The notes: generated by a model from the letters alone, not told the origin. Shown: positions 34,780-47,769, counted from the first letter of the stretch. The stretch: DNA of 64,000 bases from Delphinus delphis (GCF_949987515.2 NC_082687.1:23358148-23422147), one strand, 5' to 3'. A program made the numbers and translations.

Positions 34780-36340
34780 TAGGACTACCCAGAATCTCAT
34801 GTGGAATCTTACCTCCACGATCTTATTCCTCCCTTTCTCTTTCATTGGTATAACCTCTACTGTAAATTTCATATTAGACATTACAGGGCTTTTCTTTATA
34901 ATGCTATCACCTATGAATGTATCTATGAACAATACACTGATCAGGGTTTGATGGTTTCAAACTCTATAGATAGAATCATGCCGTATTTATTCTGTATACT
35001 TCTTTCAGTCAAAATCACATTTTTCAACTGAGCCATATTGATACATGTGATGGTTATTCAATCACTGTCACTGCTGTGGAGCATTTTCAATGGTGAACAT
35101 GCTAAATTTTGTTTATTCTACTGTAGATGGCCATTTTGGTTGTTTTCAGTTTGGGGCTATTACAAAAAATGCTGGTATGAACAATGCTGTATATGTATAT
35201 TCAGGCACTGTACTAGTTTTTCTAAAGTCTATGCCTGGGAGTGGAAATGCTGAATCATTGTGTCTACTTCTGTTCAAATGTAAAACCTATTTTCCTAAGC
35301 AGTGTACCATTTTACACTCCAACATTGTCTAAGAGTTTCTGTTGCTCCATATTGATGACAACACTTGGCATAAGGCTTTTTCATTTTTGCCCATTTTTTG
35401 GGTATGGAATGGTATCTGATTGTGGTTTTCATTTGTATTTCTCTAATTCTAATGAGGTAAGCACCTTTTTATAAGCCTATTGGCCATTTGGATCTCCTCT
35501 TTTGTGAAATGCCTGTTTAAATCTTTTGCCTATTTTTTGATTGGGTATCTCTCTTTTATGTTGATTTCTAGAAGATCACTATGTATTCTGAATATTAATC
35601 TCATTTCAATTACATCTGATATTGAAGATATTGAAAATTATCTTCCGACTATGACTTGCCTTTATGGTCCCTTTATGTGTCTTTTGATCGAGAAGTTCAT
35701 CATAGAAAGTGAACAAATTTAGTCTTCTTCTTATGGGTTGCATTTTTTTGTATCCTATTTATGAACTCCTTCCCTACTGCAGTGTTATAAAGTTAATTTC
35801 TCATATTGCCTTTGAAAAGTTTCATAGTTTTGCCTTAAATATTTGTCCTTAATCTACCTGGAATTCATATTTGTGTATGACATGAAGTAGGGATTGAATG
35901 AAATTTTAAAATTACATCTTGCATGTTCTATTTGCTTGCTGCTGATATATAGAAACAAGAGTAAATTCATCTTGTATCCAGCAACCTTGCAGATTTTCTC
36001 ATTAGTTCTAATATTTATCTGTAGACTCTCTTTGGTTTTCTCTGGGAGAAATTTCTTTGTTGACAAATTTTTTCTTTTATTCTGTCTAGTGCTTTACCAG
36101 TTATTTCTTTATTTTATCTATTGCATTGGTGAAGACCTCCAGCACAATACTGAGCAGAAGCAATGATAATGAGAATTCTTGCATAGTTCCTGATCTTAAA
36201 AGAAAATGTTCCTAAAGATACCGTTCATAGGCTAAGGGAGTTGCTTTCTATTTCTATTGCTAAGAGTTTTGTTATCACTGTGGTTGTTTACTTTAAAATC
36301 ATGAACACATGTTAAATTTTATCAAATTATTTTTCTAAAA
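34780..36340 (-). repeat. Old L1M 3' UTR and ORF2, reverse, left part
   Basis: TTTCAGTTTGGGGCTATTAC (35145-35164) and GCCTGGGAGTGGAAATGCTG (35233-35252) are landmark blocks of old L1M 3' UTRs in reverse orientation. Sequence from about 35450 onwards is reverse ORF2. The copy continues beyond the LTR at 36341. Confidence 0.78.
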
Positions 36341-36823
36341 GGTAGCAGGCTGAATAATAGCCCCCAAAGATAGTTGCATTCTAAACCCCAGATCCTGTGA
36401 ATATTTTGTTTTATATAACAAAAGAGACTTTGCAAATGTAATTAAGAATTTTGAGTTGGGGAGAATGTCCTAGAATGTCTGGGTGCATTCGCTGTAATCA
36501 CACTGATCCCTATAAGAAGGAGTAAAGAGCATCAGAGTGAGAGAGAAAAAGAGATTGGAAGAGGTTACACTACTGGCTTTGAAGATAGAAGATGAGACCC
36601 TAAAACCATAAGAATGTGATCAGCTCCCAGAAGCTGGAAAAAGCAAGGAAATGAATTTTCCCCTAAAGCCTCCAGAAGGAATGCAGCCCTGTCAACACCT
36701 TGATTTTAGTCCACTGAGACTGATTTTGGACTTCTGACCTCCAGAACTGTAAGATAATAAATTTGTGTTGTTTTAAGCCAGTAAATTTGTGGTGATTTCT
36801 TTACAGCAGCAGTACAGGATACA
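36341..36823 (+). repeat. MLT1-type MaLR solo LTR
   Basis: The start GGTAGCAGGCTGAATAATAG, the block CTCCCAGAAGCTGGAAAAAG, and the end GAACTGTAAGATAATAAATT followed by GTTGTTTTAAGCCAGTAAAT match an MLT1 (MLT1B-like) LTR over nearly its full length. AATAAA at the end is the LTR poly(A) signal. It is inserted in the antisense L1M. Confidence 0.88.
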
Positions 36824-37670
36824 GGGGCCATTGTATGGGTTTTAACCTTGCTTTGTCTGTGATTATGGTGAATTACTTTATAAAATTTCAGTTAGTAAAT
36901 CATTCATACATTCTTGAGATGATTCTTGCTTGGTTAAGATGTTTCTTTTTTTAATTCAGTGGTAGATTTAGTTTGCAAATATTTTTTAAGAGTATTATAA
37001 CTATGTTCATAAATAAGACTGGCCTTTAATTTTCCTTTCTCATACTATCTTTTTTGGGGTATCAAAGTTACCTGGACTCATGAAAGGAGTTTAGGTGTAC
37101 ACCCTTTTTACTATTGTGTAAACATGTCTTATAAGATTGGAATCATTTTTTTCCTTAAAAGTTTCATAAAACTCAGCTTAAAAAGGTTCTGAGGAGGGCG
37201 CCATCGTTGTGTGTCAATATTTGAATGTTCCTTCAGTTTTTTAGTGTGTATAAGTCTTTTCAGATTTTATAATTCCTTTTGAATCCATTTTCTAGAAAGG
37301 TATTTGTTTCAGCTCTTTTTCAATCATGAACATAAGTCTGTTTATAGTATTCTCTTCTTTTTAAGTTTTTACTTTACATATAGTGATGCCTGTTATTTAA
37401 TATCTAGCCTTGTTTATTTGTGCTTTTTCTTTATTTTTGATCTTGTTCAATCTTGGAAAAAGTTAATTTATTTTGTTACTCTTTTCCAACAATTAGTTTT
37501 TGGTTTAGTTGATCTTATATTGTTTGATTTCTATTTCCTTAATTTATGCTTATATCATTATTCTTTTCTTTCTTCTATGTTTTTTGGGCTTAGACTATTT
37601 TTCTTTTTAAAAAATTTTAGCTGAATACTTAGTTGATGAATTTTTAGTCTTCTTGTTTGCACATGTGTTT
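36824..37670 (-). repeat. Old L1M ORF2, reverse, right part
   Basis: TTTTAACCTTGCTTTGTCTG and ATTCATACATTCTTGAGATG continue the reverse L1 ORF2 text. The T-rich frame at 37304-37624 (106 codons) is a by-product of A-rich L1 sequence read backwards. Confidence 0.72.
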
Positions 37671-37807
37671 ATTACATTTAAAGAAGAAACTGGAGTACAA
37701 ACAAAATAATTGTACCCCTTCTTGCCCAGTGAAATTTTATTAAGCTAGTTCTTTCCTGTCCTTTGAGTAAATTCTATAACAGAACTCATGACTTTTTCCT
37801 TCATCTC

Positions 37808-38366
37808 TGTCAGGGAGGAAGAAATTTTCCTCGACCCTTCTAGGTTCTTCTGGCTGGTCTAAGAATTAAATTGACATGAGACAGATTAACAGGAGAAAAT
37901 CAAACAAAAGTTTAATAACATGTATACATGGGAGAGACCTAAGAAAACTGAGTAACTCACCAAAATGGCCGAAACTCTCACCTTAAATACCATCTTCAGC
38001 TAAAAAAAATAAATAAATAAGATATCAGAGGTAGTGATTTGGGACTTCAAAGGGGAAGAAGGTGATTGACATGGAGATGGGAAAGCAGATGTTTGGTAAG
38101 CAAATTTTGCTGGGCCATGCAGAGAAAATGGGACCCAGAAAGAACTGATCTCTATGGATCACACCTAGTCCAAATTCTTTTCAAATATCTCTGGTGATAG
38201 CTCTATTCAGAAGACAGGCCCTCTATCTAAATTCTTTAGGCAACTAAGGGGGAAGTAAAAAGCAAGACTTCCCGAGTCTTCTGTTTCTTAAAAATAATCA
38301 GCCTAAATTTATCTTCATGCCAAAGAGACACATTTTGGAGTAGGAAAATTGTTTCCCTATGTCGCA
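37808..38366. repeat. ERV LTR-like block
   Basis: The block begins near TGTCAGGGAGGAAGAAAT and contains TTTAATAACATGTATACATG (37911-37930) and ACCAAAATGGCCGAAACTC. The text resembles a mammalian ERV LTR, but I cannot fix the family or strand. No flanking duplication was identified. Confidence 0.42.
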
Positions 38367-38799
38367 AATGATAAGAATCTTCTGGTCACTTCAGTCCGAA
38401 GAATAGTCTAAGTGTAATACTTAAAAGAGTTGGCCCCATGTAATAGTCAAAACTCTGAAATTCATGAAAGGTTAAAACATATTCCCACTTCTCATTCAGG
38501 CCTGCTTCAGCAGGGGAATCTGCTGTGCAAAAGAGAGTTTTGGTTTATGCTGCTTTTCTGTTCCCCACCCTCTCACCCTTTCCTCACTGAAGATTATCCC
38601 CCTCAGCCCACTAGCAATGGCAGCCAGGAATTCTCAGTGTTCGGAGCAGGAAGGTCTTTCTGTAACAGGATCTAAGGGTTCGGTGGAGGTCCAAAGCTAC
38701 CCTTCTACTCATTATATTAGTTAGGACTCTCTAAAGACCCAAATTAAGGGACATTTTACAACATAACTGGCCAGTACTCTTTAAGAATGCTGTGGTTAT
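38367..38799. other. Unassigned sequence
   Basis: No gene or named repeat was recognised. An 81-codon frame (38430-38675) has no domain. Confidence 0.4.
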
Positions 38800-39105
38800 G
38801 AAGACAAAAGATTGTTCCTGATGAAAGGAGACTGAGTAGACATGACAACTAAACGCAATGTGTGATCCCAGATTTGGATGTTGGATGCAAAAAAGGATAC
38901 AAGTTGGACAACTGACAAACTTTGGATAATGTTTGTCATTAGATAGTGCTGTATGAATGGTAATTCCCTGGTTTTCATAATTGTACTGTGGCCATGTAAG
39001 ATTTTAACATTTAGGAAACCTGGATGTATAACAGGATTTTTCAGTACTATTTTCGAACTTTCTTGTATGTCTGAAACTATTCTAAAATAAAACATGAAAA
39101 AAAAA
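38800..39105 (+). repeat. L1ME-like 3' end
   Basis: CAATGTGTGATCCCAGATTT (38855-38874), GTGGCCATGTAAGATTTTAA and the end CTATTCTAAAATAAAACATG with an A run match the 3' UTR of old L1ME elements. Confidence 0.7.
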
Positions 39106-39119
39106 AAGAGTATGAGCCT

Positions 39120-40190
39120 TTGATCTCATGTTTAAATCTCTAGTCCAGATCTCTCCTCTGGACTCTAGACTAGTTTATCTAGTTTGTTCACTTTCCTGTT
39201 TGATATCTCCACTGGGATGTACCACAAACATTTCAAGCTTAAAATTTCTCACATTGAACTCTTACCTTATCTTCAAAATCTCTTCCACCAAAAGTCTTTT
39301 TCCTGATCCCTAAATGCCACCACTACCTATCTAGCCTCTCAAAGCAGATTTCTTGCCATCATTCACCGTATTCAACCCATCACTAAAACCTGTTGATCCT
39401 ATTTGCAAACATATATCTCAAATCCATGTGATTCTCTCCATTTCTATTGCCATGACTCTAGTCTAAGAGTCATGACCTTGACCTCCTGTGTAGTCTACTG
39501 TAATAGCTTCCTAACTAGTCTGTCTGCTTTGACTAGGGCCACCCTCCAAGCCATTCTCCAAACAGGTTCCATGTGATCCCTTTAAAATGTACATTAGATC
39601 ATGACTCTCCCACTTTGAAAATACTTCAATAGCATCTCATTGTACCTAGAATAAAATTTAAAATTGTTAACCTGGTTTAAGGCAAACTGAGCCTGTACAA
39701 TTTGTCTGCCCTCCCTAACTCTCCTCCAAACACACATACACTGTTACTACACTCTACATCACCCACCAGGCTCCAGAACACAGCATGCATGACAGTCCTC
39801 AAGAACTGCAATCGATTCGTTGCCTCAGGATCTATGCAATTGTTATTTCTTCTTCATTGGATGCTCCTCCTACTGCCTAGGATCCTCTTCCTAATAGTTT
39901 CCCCTTTACTAGTTCCTTTCCATCCATCACATTCAGAGCTCAGATTATATGTCACCTTTTAGAAGTTTTTCTTTTATAGCACTTAGGGTAATTTTTAATT
40001 ATAACTCTATTTGTCACTTGGTTTCTATGTCTCCCACCAGACTTCAAGCTCATTGAGAGCTGGAATTAGATCTGTTTTGTCCACCTTTACGTACCAGTAC
40101 CTAGCTTATGCCCTACAAGTACATGATAATAACTACTTTCTGAGCAGCATGCTAATTTTGTTTTGTGATGATGGTCTCTGTAGGCTAGAG
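39120..40190 (-). repeat. L2 LINE, reverse, long fragment
   Basis: About 1.1 kb of L2 in reverse orientation. Landmarks are CTGTAATAGCTTCCTAACTA (39498-39517), AGATCATGACTCTCCCAC, TGGATGCTCCTCCTACTGCC and ATTTGTCACTTGGTTTCTAT with CTTCAAGCTCATTGAGAGCT. Frames within it are broken. Confidence 0.82.
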
Positions 40191-41017
40191 ATGAAGAGTT
40201 ATTTCCATACCTAAACAGGTGCAGAAGAGGTATCTTCTTCCATAATGTAGTTCAGCACCTCCAGTTGGCAGTCATTCTGTGATTTAACGTGAAGTGAGTA
40301 GCTTGGCCTCATATGCTGGCTGGACATTCCTCTCCCCACCAATTCTCTTCTGGAACTGTAGTCTGCAATGCATTGGGAAGTGCACAATGGGCCTCTCCTT
40401 GTATGTCAAAAACATGCACAAAAATGTAATGATTTCCAAGTCTCAGAAATATGCTGTTGAGAAGATCCAAATTATGAAGCAAAATTGGCACTTCTTGTAT
40501 TTGGGTCAGAAAATTCTGGGTATGGAGTTGCAATGGAAATGTTCTTATATAACATTCTGAAGTTTGGAAAAATGAGATTCATGAAAGCTGGCTTTAGCAT
40601 AACTGGCCTTTGAAGGTTTTGTTGGGAATGTATAAGTTCCAGAAGTAAAATAAGAAGAAATGAGAAGGAAGATTTCACTTAAAGGATTTTAATTTCACCG
40701 TGGAAACTTGATAATAGAAACAGAAAGTATTTAGATTTCAAGCTTTTCGTCTTACTGCCATTGTATTAATAGGATTACTGGCATCTGTACATAATCCTCT
40801 TTAATTAACTGAGTTGCATGATCCAAGAAGAACTGAAACAAGGGGTGAATGTTTTCAGAAAGTGTGACCTAAGAACTAACAAAATCAATATGATGTGGAC
40901 TCATTTCAGAATCTCTTGTGATCATTTCTTGATCTTTTTTCTTCCCCCATGGGAGACATCCTTGACCTTAGATTTGGCTTTTAAACCCAATGGATCAACA
41001 AGATAAGTAGTTTGGAC
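40191..41017. other. Unassigned sequence
   Basis: No gene or named repeat was recognised. Frames up to 88 codons show no domain. Confidence 0.4.
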
Positions 41018-42240
41018 AGTAGAAGAGAACACAGGCAAAATATTCTGTGACATAAATTGTACCAATGTTTTCTTAGGTCAATCTCCCAAGGCAATAGAAA
41101 TAAAAGCAAAAATAAACAAATGGGACCGAATCAAACTTATAAGCTTTTACATGGCAGAGGAAACTATAAACAAAACAAAAAGACAACCTATGGACTGGGA
41201 GAAAATATTTACAAATGATGCAACTGACAAGGACTTAATTTCCAAAATATACAAACAGCTCACACAACTCAATAACAAAAAAACAACCCAATTGAAAATT
41301 GGGCAGAAGACTTAAATAGACATTTCTCCAAAGAGGACGTACAGATGGTCAATAGGCACATGAATAGATGCACATCATTGCTAACTATTAGAGAAATGCA
41401 AATCAAAACTGCAATGACATACCACTTCATACTGGTCAGAATGGCCATCATTAAAAAGTCTACAAATAACAAATGCTGGGGAGGGTGTGGAGAAAAGGGA
41501 ACCCTCCTACACTGTTGGCAGTAATGTAAGTTAGTGTAGCCACTATGGAAACAGTATGGAGGTTCCCCAAAACACTACAAATAGAGTTGCCATATGATTC
41601 AGCAATCCCACTCCTGGGCATATACCCAGACAAAACTATAATTCGAAAAGATACATGCACCTCTATGCTCATAGCAGCACTATTTACAATAGCCAAGACA
41701 TGGAAGCAACCTAAATGTCCATTGACAGATAAATGGATAAAGAAGGTATGGTATATATATACACAAAGGAATATTACTCAGCCATAAAAAAGAATGAAAT
41801 AATGCCATTTGCAGTGACATGGATGGACCTAAAGATTATGAGTAAGTGAAGTAAGTCAGAAAGAGAAAGACAAATACCATATGATATCACATATAAATTC
41901 AGAATCCAAACTACAACACAAATGAACATATCTTCCAAACAGAAACAGACTCACAGACATAGAGAACAGAATTGTGATTGCCAAGGGGGAGTGGGGGTGG
42001 GGAGAGGAAAGGATTGAGAGCTTGGGATTAGCAGATGCAAACCAGTGTATATAGGATGGATAAACAACAAGGTCTCACTGTATAGCACAGGGAACTATAT
42101 TCAGCATCCTGTGATAAACCATAATGGAAAGAATATGAAAAAGAATACATATATGTAAAACTGAGGCACTTTGCTGTACAGCAGCAATTAACACAACATT
42201 GTAAATCAACTATACCTTAAGAAAAAAAAAAAAGTAGAAG
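41018..42240 (+). repeat. 5'-truncated L1, ORF2 C-terminus and 3' UTR
   Basis: Broken frames show the ORF2 C-terminal text, with a frame at 41545-41787 containing [20 protein letters not shown]. The 3' UTR ends in an A run at about 42221-42232. AGTAGAAG at 41018-41025 and 42233-42240 may be a short TSD. It is similar in age and type to the copy at 22666. Confidence 0.9.
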
Positions 42241-43049
42241 TTAGCAATGCCCACCCCCCAGAAAAAAACAAACAGTGAGGTCAGGGGACAAAGGCATTAT
42301 GGGAGGGAAAATAACATATTTTAATTGGGACTCTTTTAGTTGTAAGAAACAAACTAGATTAAGCAAAAGGGAGACTTATTGGAAACAAATGTGGGTAACT
42401 CATAGAATCAAAGAGGAACCAAAGCAGCTTTGAAGACCTCAAAGAATAAAATCAAGGACTAACTTACCAGAATCATCTCTTTCTGTTCTCATCAGTCTAT
42501 TGGTTTCTCCAAGGGGTGAAAGGCATAGAACCAGCAGCTCTGAATCATATACTTTTAGCTTTCTTGCAGCAAGGAAAGAAAGAGTAATGTCCCCCCATGG
42601 AGCCACTTATAAAAAAAATCTCAAGGCAGTATTCTGATTGGCCCAGTTTGGGTTAAATGCCTGCTACTGAACCAATCACAATGTCCAGCTGGATAAGATA
42701 ATCAAATTGGATAGGGGGGCCCTGAGGCAAAGAGGTAGAGGAGTACTATGATTGGAAACCCTACCAAAACATCAGGATTAGAGTGGACGAAAAGAACACT
42801 CACTTCCCCTACCAAAGGCTTGTGACAAGAGAAGAGAAGCTGAGTAGACAAAAGTACAGTATTCATCTCACTTTCTTTCCATATCTGTCCCCAAAAGAAG
42901 AAAACTGGAGGGGAGGGAAGGAAAGAGGTAAGAAGAGGAGAGGACAGGAGAGGAGAGTTTTAACTGAAAACAGCAGGATTTCTATACAGGGAATTTATAG
43001 GAGTTACATGTATATGTTTCCCAGTGCCTTTTTTTTTAAGAAAAGGGTG
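42241..43049. other. Unassigned sequence
   Basis: The segment contains a CCAATCACAATGTCC block and other text suggestive of an old repeat, but no family could be named. It is purine-rich at 42900-42960. Confidence 0.4.
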
Positions 43050-43540
43050 TGGTAGCAAAATAATGACCCCGAAGATGTCTGCATCTTCATCCACAGAACC
43101 TCAGAATATGTTACCATACATGGCAAAAGGGACTTTGATAATGTGGTTATGGGTATGGCCTCTGAGAAGGGCAGATTTCCTGGATTATCTAGGCAGACCC
43201 CATCTAATCACATGAGCAGTTAAAAGCAGAGAAACTTTTCTAATTATGGTTAGAGAGGGACCAGATGATGAAAGAAAAGTCAGAGATATGTGAAGTGATT
43301 GGCCTTGGAGTTGGAGGAAAGGGACCAAGAGGTAGGCAGCGCAGGTAGCTTCTAGAAGCTGGAAAGGGCCAGGAAACATGCTCCTCTAGAGCCTCTAGAA
43401 AGGAACCTAGCCCTGCCAACACCTGGACTTTAGCCCAGTGAGACCCATTGTCAGACTTCTGGCCTACAGAACCGTCCGATAATAACTGTATCTTGTTTTA
43501 CACCACTAAGTTTGTAGTAATTTGCGATTGTAAATAGAAG
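43050..43540 (+). repeat. MLT1-type MaLR solo LTR
   Basis: The start TGGTAGCAAAATAATGACCC, the block GGCAAAAGGGACTTTGATAA, AGAAGCTGGAAAGGGCCAGG and the end CACCACTAAGTTTGTAGTAA match an MLT1 LTR over its length. Confidence 0.87.
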
Positions 43541-44349
43541 TTTTCAAATAGAAAACTTATTATAAGGTGCTATAAAACCCAATATAAGGTGCTATGAAGC
43601 TTAAGAATAGGCCATATACATAGTCTGTTATCTCATTTGCTTTCAATGACAAAGAAAAATTGTAAAGAACTGTGCTTGGTGGGGGAGGGGGAGCAGGTGG
43701 TGGTTTCAGGTTCTATCTAGAGGATTTTTCCTATGAATTAGTGGATGTGAGGGCAGAAATGACACCATGTTCACAAGTGATATTGCCCCTTGTGTCAAAA
43801 GGTCAGTGTGTGAATGTAGTTTGTTTTTTCTTTTCTGAATTTTTCTTCTATGTAGCCTAAATTATGGAAAAATTTCAGAAAAAGCTATCGAGTCTATAAC
43901 AATTAGACTCCACTGGGTTTTAGATTTCAGTCATTGAGGGATAAGTTTCTGCATCTCCTATTATAGACTTAAGGGACACGAATCATGAAGAAATAACCTG
44001 ACCTGATGGATGGAAGCTAGGTAGGGAGTAAGGGGGTACCATGTAAGTCTAGGTCTGCATTAGAGACCAGGATGGTACAAATAAGCCATTATAACTGTCG
44101 GATTTCTCATGTCAGCAGTAATGCTCTGAATCTTTGTAGGCAGGAATAATTGCACCACATCTATCCTCAGGAAAATTCCCACTGTTGAAGGAGCCCAACT
44201 GGGATTGGGACAGGAAAATGGATATCCTGACAATCAGTGCCATTTCCTTTTTTGTTCAACTACCCAATAAATGAAAGAGTTCTAAACTTAATCAAGCACT
44301 GGCTTGACTAAAGAGAATTGAAGTAAACCATGTGTGGGTACATAAGCCA
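43541..44349. other. Unassigned sequence
   Basis: No gene or named repeat was recognised. A G-rich run lies at 43678-43706. Confidence 0.4.
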
Positions 44350-44357
44350 TGACGTCA
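44350..44357. promoter_or_regulatory. CRE-like palindrome TGACGTCA
   Basis: A perfect 8-bp cAMP-response-element palindrome, the consensus for CREB/ATF factors. No promoter context is visible beside it, so function is unproven. Confidence 0.3.
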
Positions 44358-44460
44358 TCAAATACAAGCTCCTTGAGGGAAGGGACTTTTGTTCTGTTCA
44401 CTGCATTATACTCTATGCCCAGCAGTAGATACTTAACGTATACATATTGACTACATGAAA
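44358..44460 (-). repeat. L2 3' end, reverse
   Basis: CAAGCTCCTTGAGGGAAGGG and TTCACTGCATTATACTCTAT are landmark blocks of the L2 3' end in reverse orientation. Confidence 0.7.
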
Positions 44461-44789
44461 AGCATTCCAATCCCATTGTGGCTTCAGCGGGTGCCAGGAG
44501 GTCCTGTTTGGCTTGGAGTCATCCTAATAGAATATAACCCTGACCTTCCTTAGCTAAAGAACAGTTAATTCCAGAACAGTTCTTCCTTCTTCCTGGTAGT
44601 GAGTGCCAGTCCCTTAAAATAAGCAACAATCCCTTGGTTGTTGCAAAGATACACACCAGTGTCTGCTTCTCTTCAAGGGAAGCCAGGACAGTAGATGTCT
44701 AACATCAACTGTGTCAAGGGCATAAGAGTAATACTGGACGAATCTTTTGGTGCCACACAGCTTGTCTTCTTTCCAGACTGAGATCAATC
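44461..44789. other. Unassigned sequence
   Basis: No gene or named repeat was recognised. Confidence 0.4.
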
Positions 44790-45005
44790 ACCTCCCTAGC
44801 TCAGCCTTTGTACTGGCTGTTCTTTCTGCTTGGAAAACTTTTCCCCAGAATTACAAAAACCTGGCTCCTTCTTATCATCCCTGGCTTAGCATCAATGTCA
44901 CCCTCTCAAAGAGGCCATCCAACCTACAGGAGAACCTCAGTCACTCTATGGAATCACCATGCTTTGTCATGCAAGCTCCAATTCTCTTGTTTCTCTGATA
45001 TTGCT
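44790..45005 (-). repeat. L2 fragment, reverse
   Basis: GGCTGTTCTTTCTGCTTGGA (44815-44834) and the block TCAATGTCACCCTCTCAAAG match the reverse complement of L2. Confidence 0.65.
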
Positions 45006-45057
45006 TTTGCTTTTGTTTTTGTTTGATTTGTATCTGTCTTTCTTCTAAAATGTACCT

Positions 45058-45190
45058 CTAGTTATTAGCTGGGTGACTTTGGCCAGCCTCAGACTCTCAG
45101 AGCCTCAGTTTCCTCATCTAGTTCATAAGTATCAAATGAGATAAGGATGGAGACTGTCCTGGCATACCATCAATGTTCAAGAAGCATTCG
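45058..45190 (+). repeat. MIR, forward
   Basis: TAGCTGGGTGACTTTGGCCA and CCTCAGTTTCCTCATCTAGT contain the conserved MIR core in order, followed by AAATGAGATAAGGATGG. Confidence 0.85.
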
Positions 45191-45654
45191 TTTAGAAAAA
45201 AAGGGCTACTCAATTTAGTAAGCTTAATCTTTTGAATGAAAAAAAAGTGAAAAACACCTTTTTGAATTCTAAGAAGAAATTTAACTTATTGTTCCATAAA
45301 TAGGAAGACATTTCAATTTTATAGAGAGGAATATATGGAAAAAGTGATAAAGATAAAACCTTTTTTTCAAACCCACAAGAGGGAATGATAATTAAATAAC
45401 ACTACAACTTTCCTTTAATAAAATTCTTTAGATGAATAAAGAAATGACTAAATGTTGCCAGGATTTGCCACTAAAAGCATTTTAATTCCTCTTTAAGATT
45501 CAAAAACATGTATGAAATCTTCCTAACTTTTTGCAGAAAATTGTTAATTTCATGATTCAGGAGTGTTTTACAAACTTCTACAGTGTAATGAGGCCATCTT
45601 GTGGCCTTTTATAATATTGCCACTTTTAAAGTGAAACATTTTTTAAACCATAGG
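45191..45654. other. Unassigned AT-rich sequence
   Basis: No gene or named repeat was recognised. Confidence 0.4.
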
Positions 45655-45850
45655 TTTAAATGGTGTCGTTTATTCAACAAATAACTTTTGAGCACTCACT
45701 GTGTGCCAGGTGTTACGCTCACTGACTGCTGGAGAGGTAGTGATAGGAGACGTAAGAAAAACAAGGTCCTTGCTCGAATTCATACAGATCTAAAGGAGAG
45801 AGAGACTTTTAGTCAGAGATAATTACAGTAGGAAAGTTAAGTGCTATTAT
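45655..45850 (+). repeat. L2 3' end, forward
   Basis: TTTATTCAACAAATAACTTT, GCACTCACTGTGTGCCAGGT and the following blocks match the L2 3' region in order. Confidence 0.78.
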
Positions 45851-46239
45851 ACAGAAGTATAAATTTACTATACCAGCGTTAAGGGAAGTGTCTGCAGAAC
45901 TCAGAATGATAACGGTGTAGCTCCATTTCCAGGAATTACTCTGATCACTAAAGAAATCATGTATCATTAGAGGTTGGGTTAAATATTAATTTCCAGTCTT
46001 CCATTCCACAAAGAAGTACTGCGGATTTTTTTAACCTAGTGAACCCACAGAAAGCTCAGTGTATCTGGCTCTAATCTAAATCACCCATTCTCAGAGTGCA
46101 GCAAGTATAATATTTTTAAAATATCTTCTTATGTATGTTGCCTATTGGTAAGCAGGTTTTCTATCTCCCTACACCAACTCACAATCACAGCTTTAAAGAA
46201 ATGGAGACACAAAGATCTTTGGGGAAGTGAAGGATATGA
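45851..46239. other. Unassigned sequence
   Basis: No gene or named repeat was recognised. Confidence 0.4.
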
Positions 46240-46900
46240 CACAGAGTATTTTAATCAGCCAGGAAGAGAAGGGGAAAGTCTGTCCTTTCCAATATGATGG
46301 TTTGGGAGAGAAAATGTGAATAGAAGTAGGGGAGATAAGCAATTAGATGTGTGCCCAACCTCCCGGCTTCAAGGCTCTACAGGAGGTGATAGACCGGGAG
46401 GAGCATCCCATATTCAGGACTCTGGGAGATTGTTATACAGAGTGGCCCTTGACCAACAAATGGCCACGCCCTGTGTGGGCGAGACAATGGATAGGCTGGT
46501 CAGCCAGAGACAGGATCAACCTCTGTTCCTATGTAACAGGGCTCCTGGGATGAGAATGCACAGGCCATAGTTGGTGTGGGGGGAGCTGAGCAACAGCCTC
46601 TGCTGCAGGGTGGACATCCTTGGACAAGGTCAGATGGAGAATACAGCAGAGACCCAACAGCCCTCTGCAGTACCAAGAGCTAAAGAGAGGCCATGTCAGC
46701 AGGAACGGGCAATCACAATCAGTACTGGACCAAGCTGAGAGAAAGTAAAGCACAAGTTTACCAGGGAGAGAAGTCGGCAGTGCACGCAGGCGGAACACAA
46801 GGATTAAAACAACAAACATTATAAAAGCCTCAACCCATACCCAGGAAGGAAGACTTTCAACCCAAAAGCCAGGATGTCATGTGGGCAACATCCATATACC
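46240..46900. other. Unclassified GC-richer block
   Basis: This block is clearly richer in G and C than its flanks. Overlapping frames of 84 and 68 codons (46316-46570, 46347-46553) and an antisense frame of 96 codons (46529-46819) have no recognisable domain. A TATA-like ATTATAAAAGCC lies at 46818-46829. It may be an unrecognised LTR or ERV piece; no evidence settles this. Confidence 0.35.
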
Positions 46901-47257
46901 CTGATGTCTGGGTTTCTCCACCCCTCTGTTCAGAATACAGTCTTCACTTGCTTCTACATCTTACACCCACATATCATCTCATTTAGCAAAACAAAGGTTC
47001 TTCCTAAGAGTGCATCCTCCTTAAAAAGCATAAAAGACAGAATTGGAAAAAGCTAATTATTTTAATATATATTCTTTCCTAATACTTACATGATCGTAAG
47101 ATTGGACATGGGGTTTCATGGCAAAAGCACATTAAAAATTAATATTGAAGGTAATAGGGAATAGAAGATGTTAAGCTTGATAGCGCTTCTCTGGAAAGAT
47201 CTCTGATAGAAGTGTGCAAGGGAGCTGAAATTTTCTTTCCCTTCTTTCCTCTTTGGT

Positions 47258-47335
47258 CATTCAGTTTCTTCAACAAATATTTTTGAGCACCCACTTTACA
47301 CCAGATGCTATGCAGATAATCAGTACAAATATGAT
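47258..47335 (+). repeat. L2 3' fragment, forward
   Basis: TTCTTCAACAAATATTTTTG followed by AGCACCCACTTTACACCAGA matches the L2 3' block. Confidence 0.65.
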
Positions 47336-47389
47336 TTAAGAGAGGGGGGATTTTTTCCTTCCTCCAAAGTTTTCAGATATGGAGATGAG

Positions 47390-47530
47390 ATGAATTCTTC
47401 AACAATCCATTCAACAAATTTGTTTTAAGTATTTTCTAAGCATACTGTGCTGGCTCTAGACAGTAAAAGTTGTATTAGAAACTAAGAATATAAGAAATGA
47501 AACAGCTTGTAAAAGGATTAGATCAAGTAA
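47390..47530 (+). repeat. L2 3' fragment, forward
   Basis: AATCCATTCAACAAATTTGT and TACTGTGCTGGCTCTAGACA match the same L2 3' block more weakly. Confidence 0.5.
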
Positions 47531-47769
47531 GCTGTCACAGTTTATCAAGATGACAGACAGTCCATGGATTCTGGAGCCATGTGGATTTTCCAAGGATCTA
47601 AGGTTTTTATGGACTTTTTTTTAGATCACTTGCTTGTAGATTTGCTTTCCTGAAATTAAAGTAAGATTAATTTTCCAGTTAAGTGCTTTATGTCAAGTGT
47701 CAACATGACTGTTTCCTTCAAATATCCTTTTAAATAAATAAAAACTCAATTTCCTCCCTGTTTTCCCAT

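Noticed and set aside
37304..37624. 106-codon hydrophobic frame as a membrane protein
   Set aside because: It is the T-rich reverse complement of A-rich old L1 ORF2 sequence.
45592..45604. Possible CTCF site GCCATCTTGTGGC
   Set aside because: It misses the core consensus at two positions (the S and the central A).
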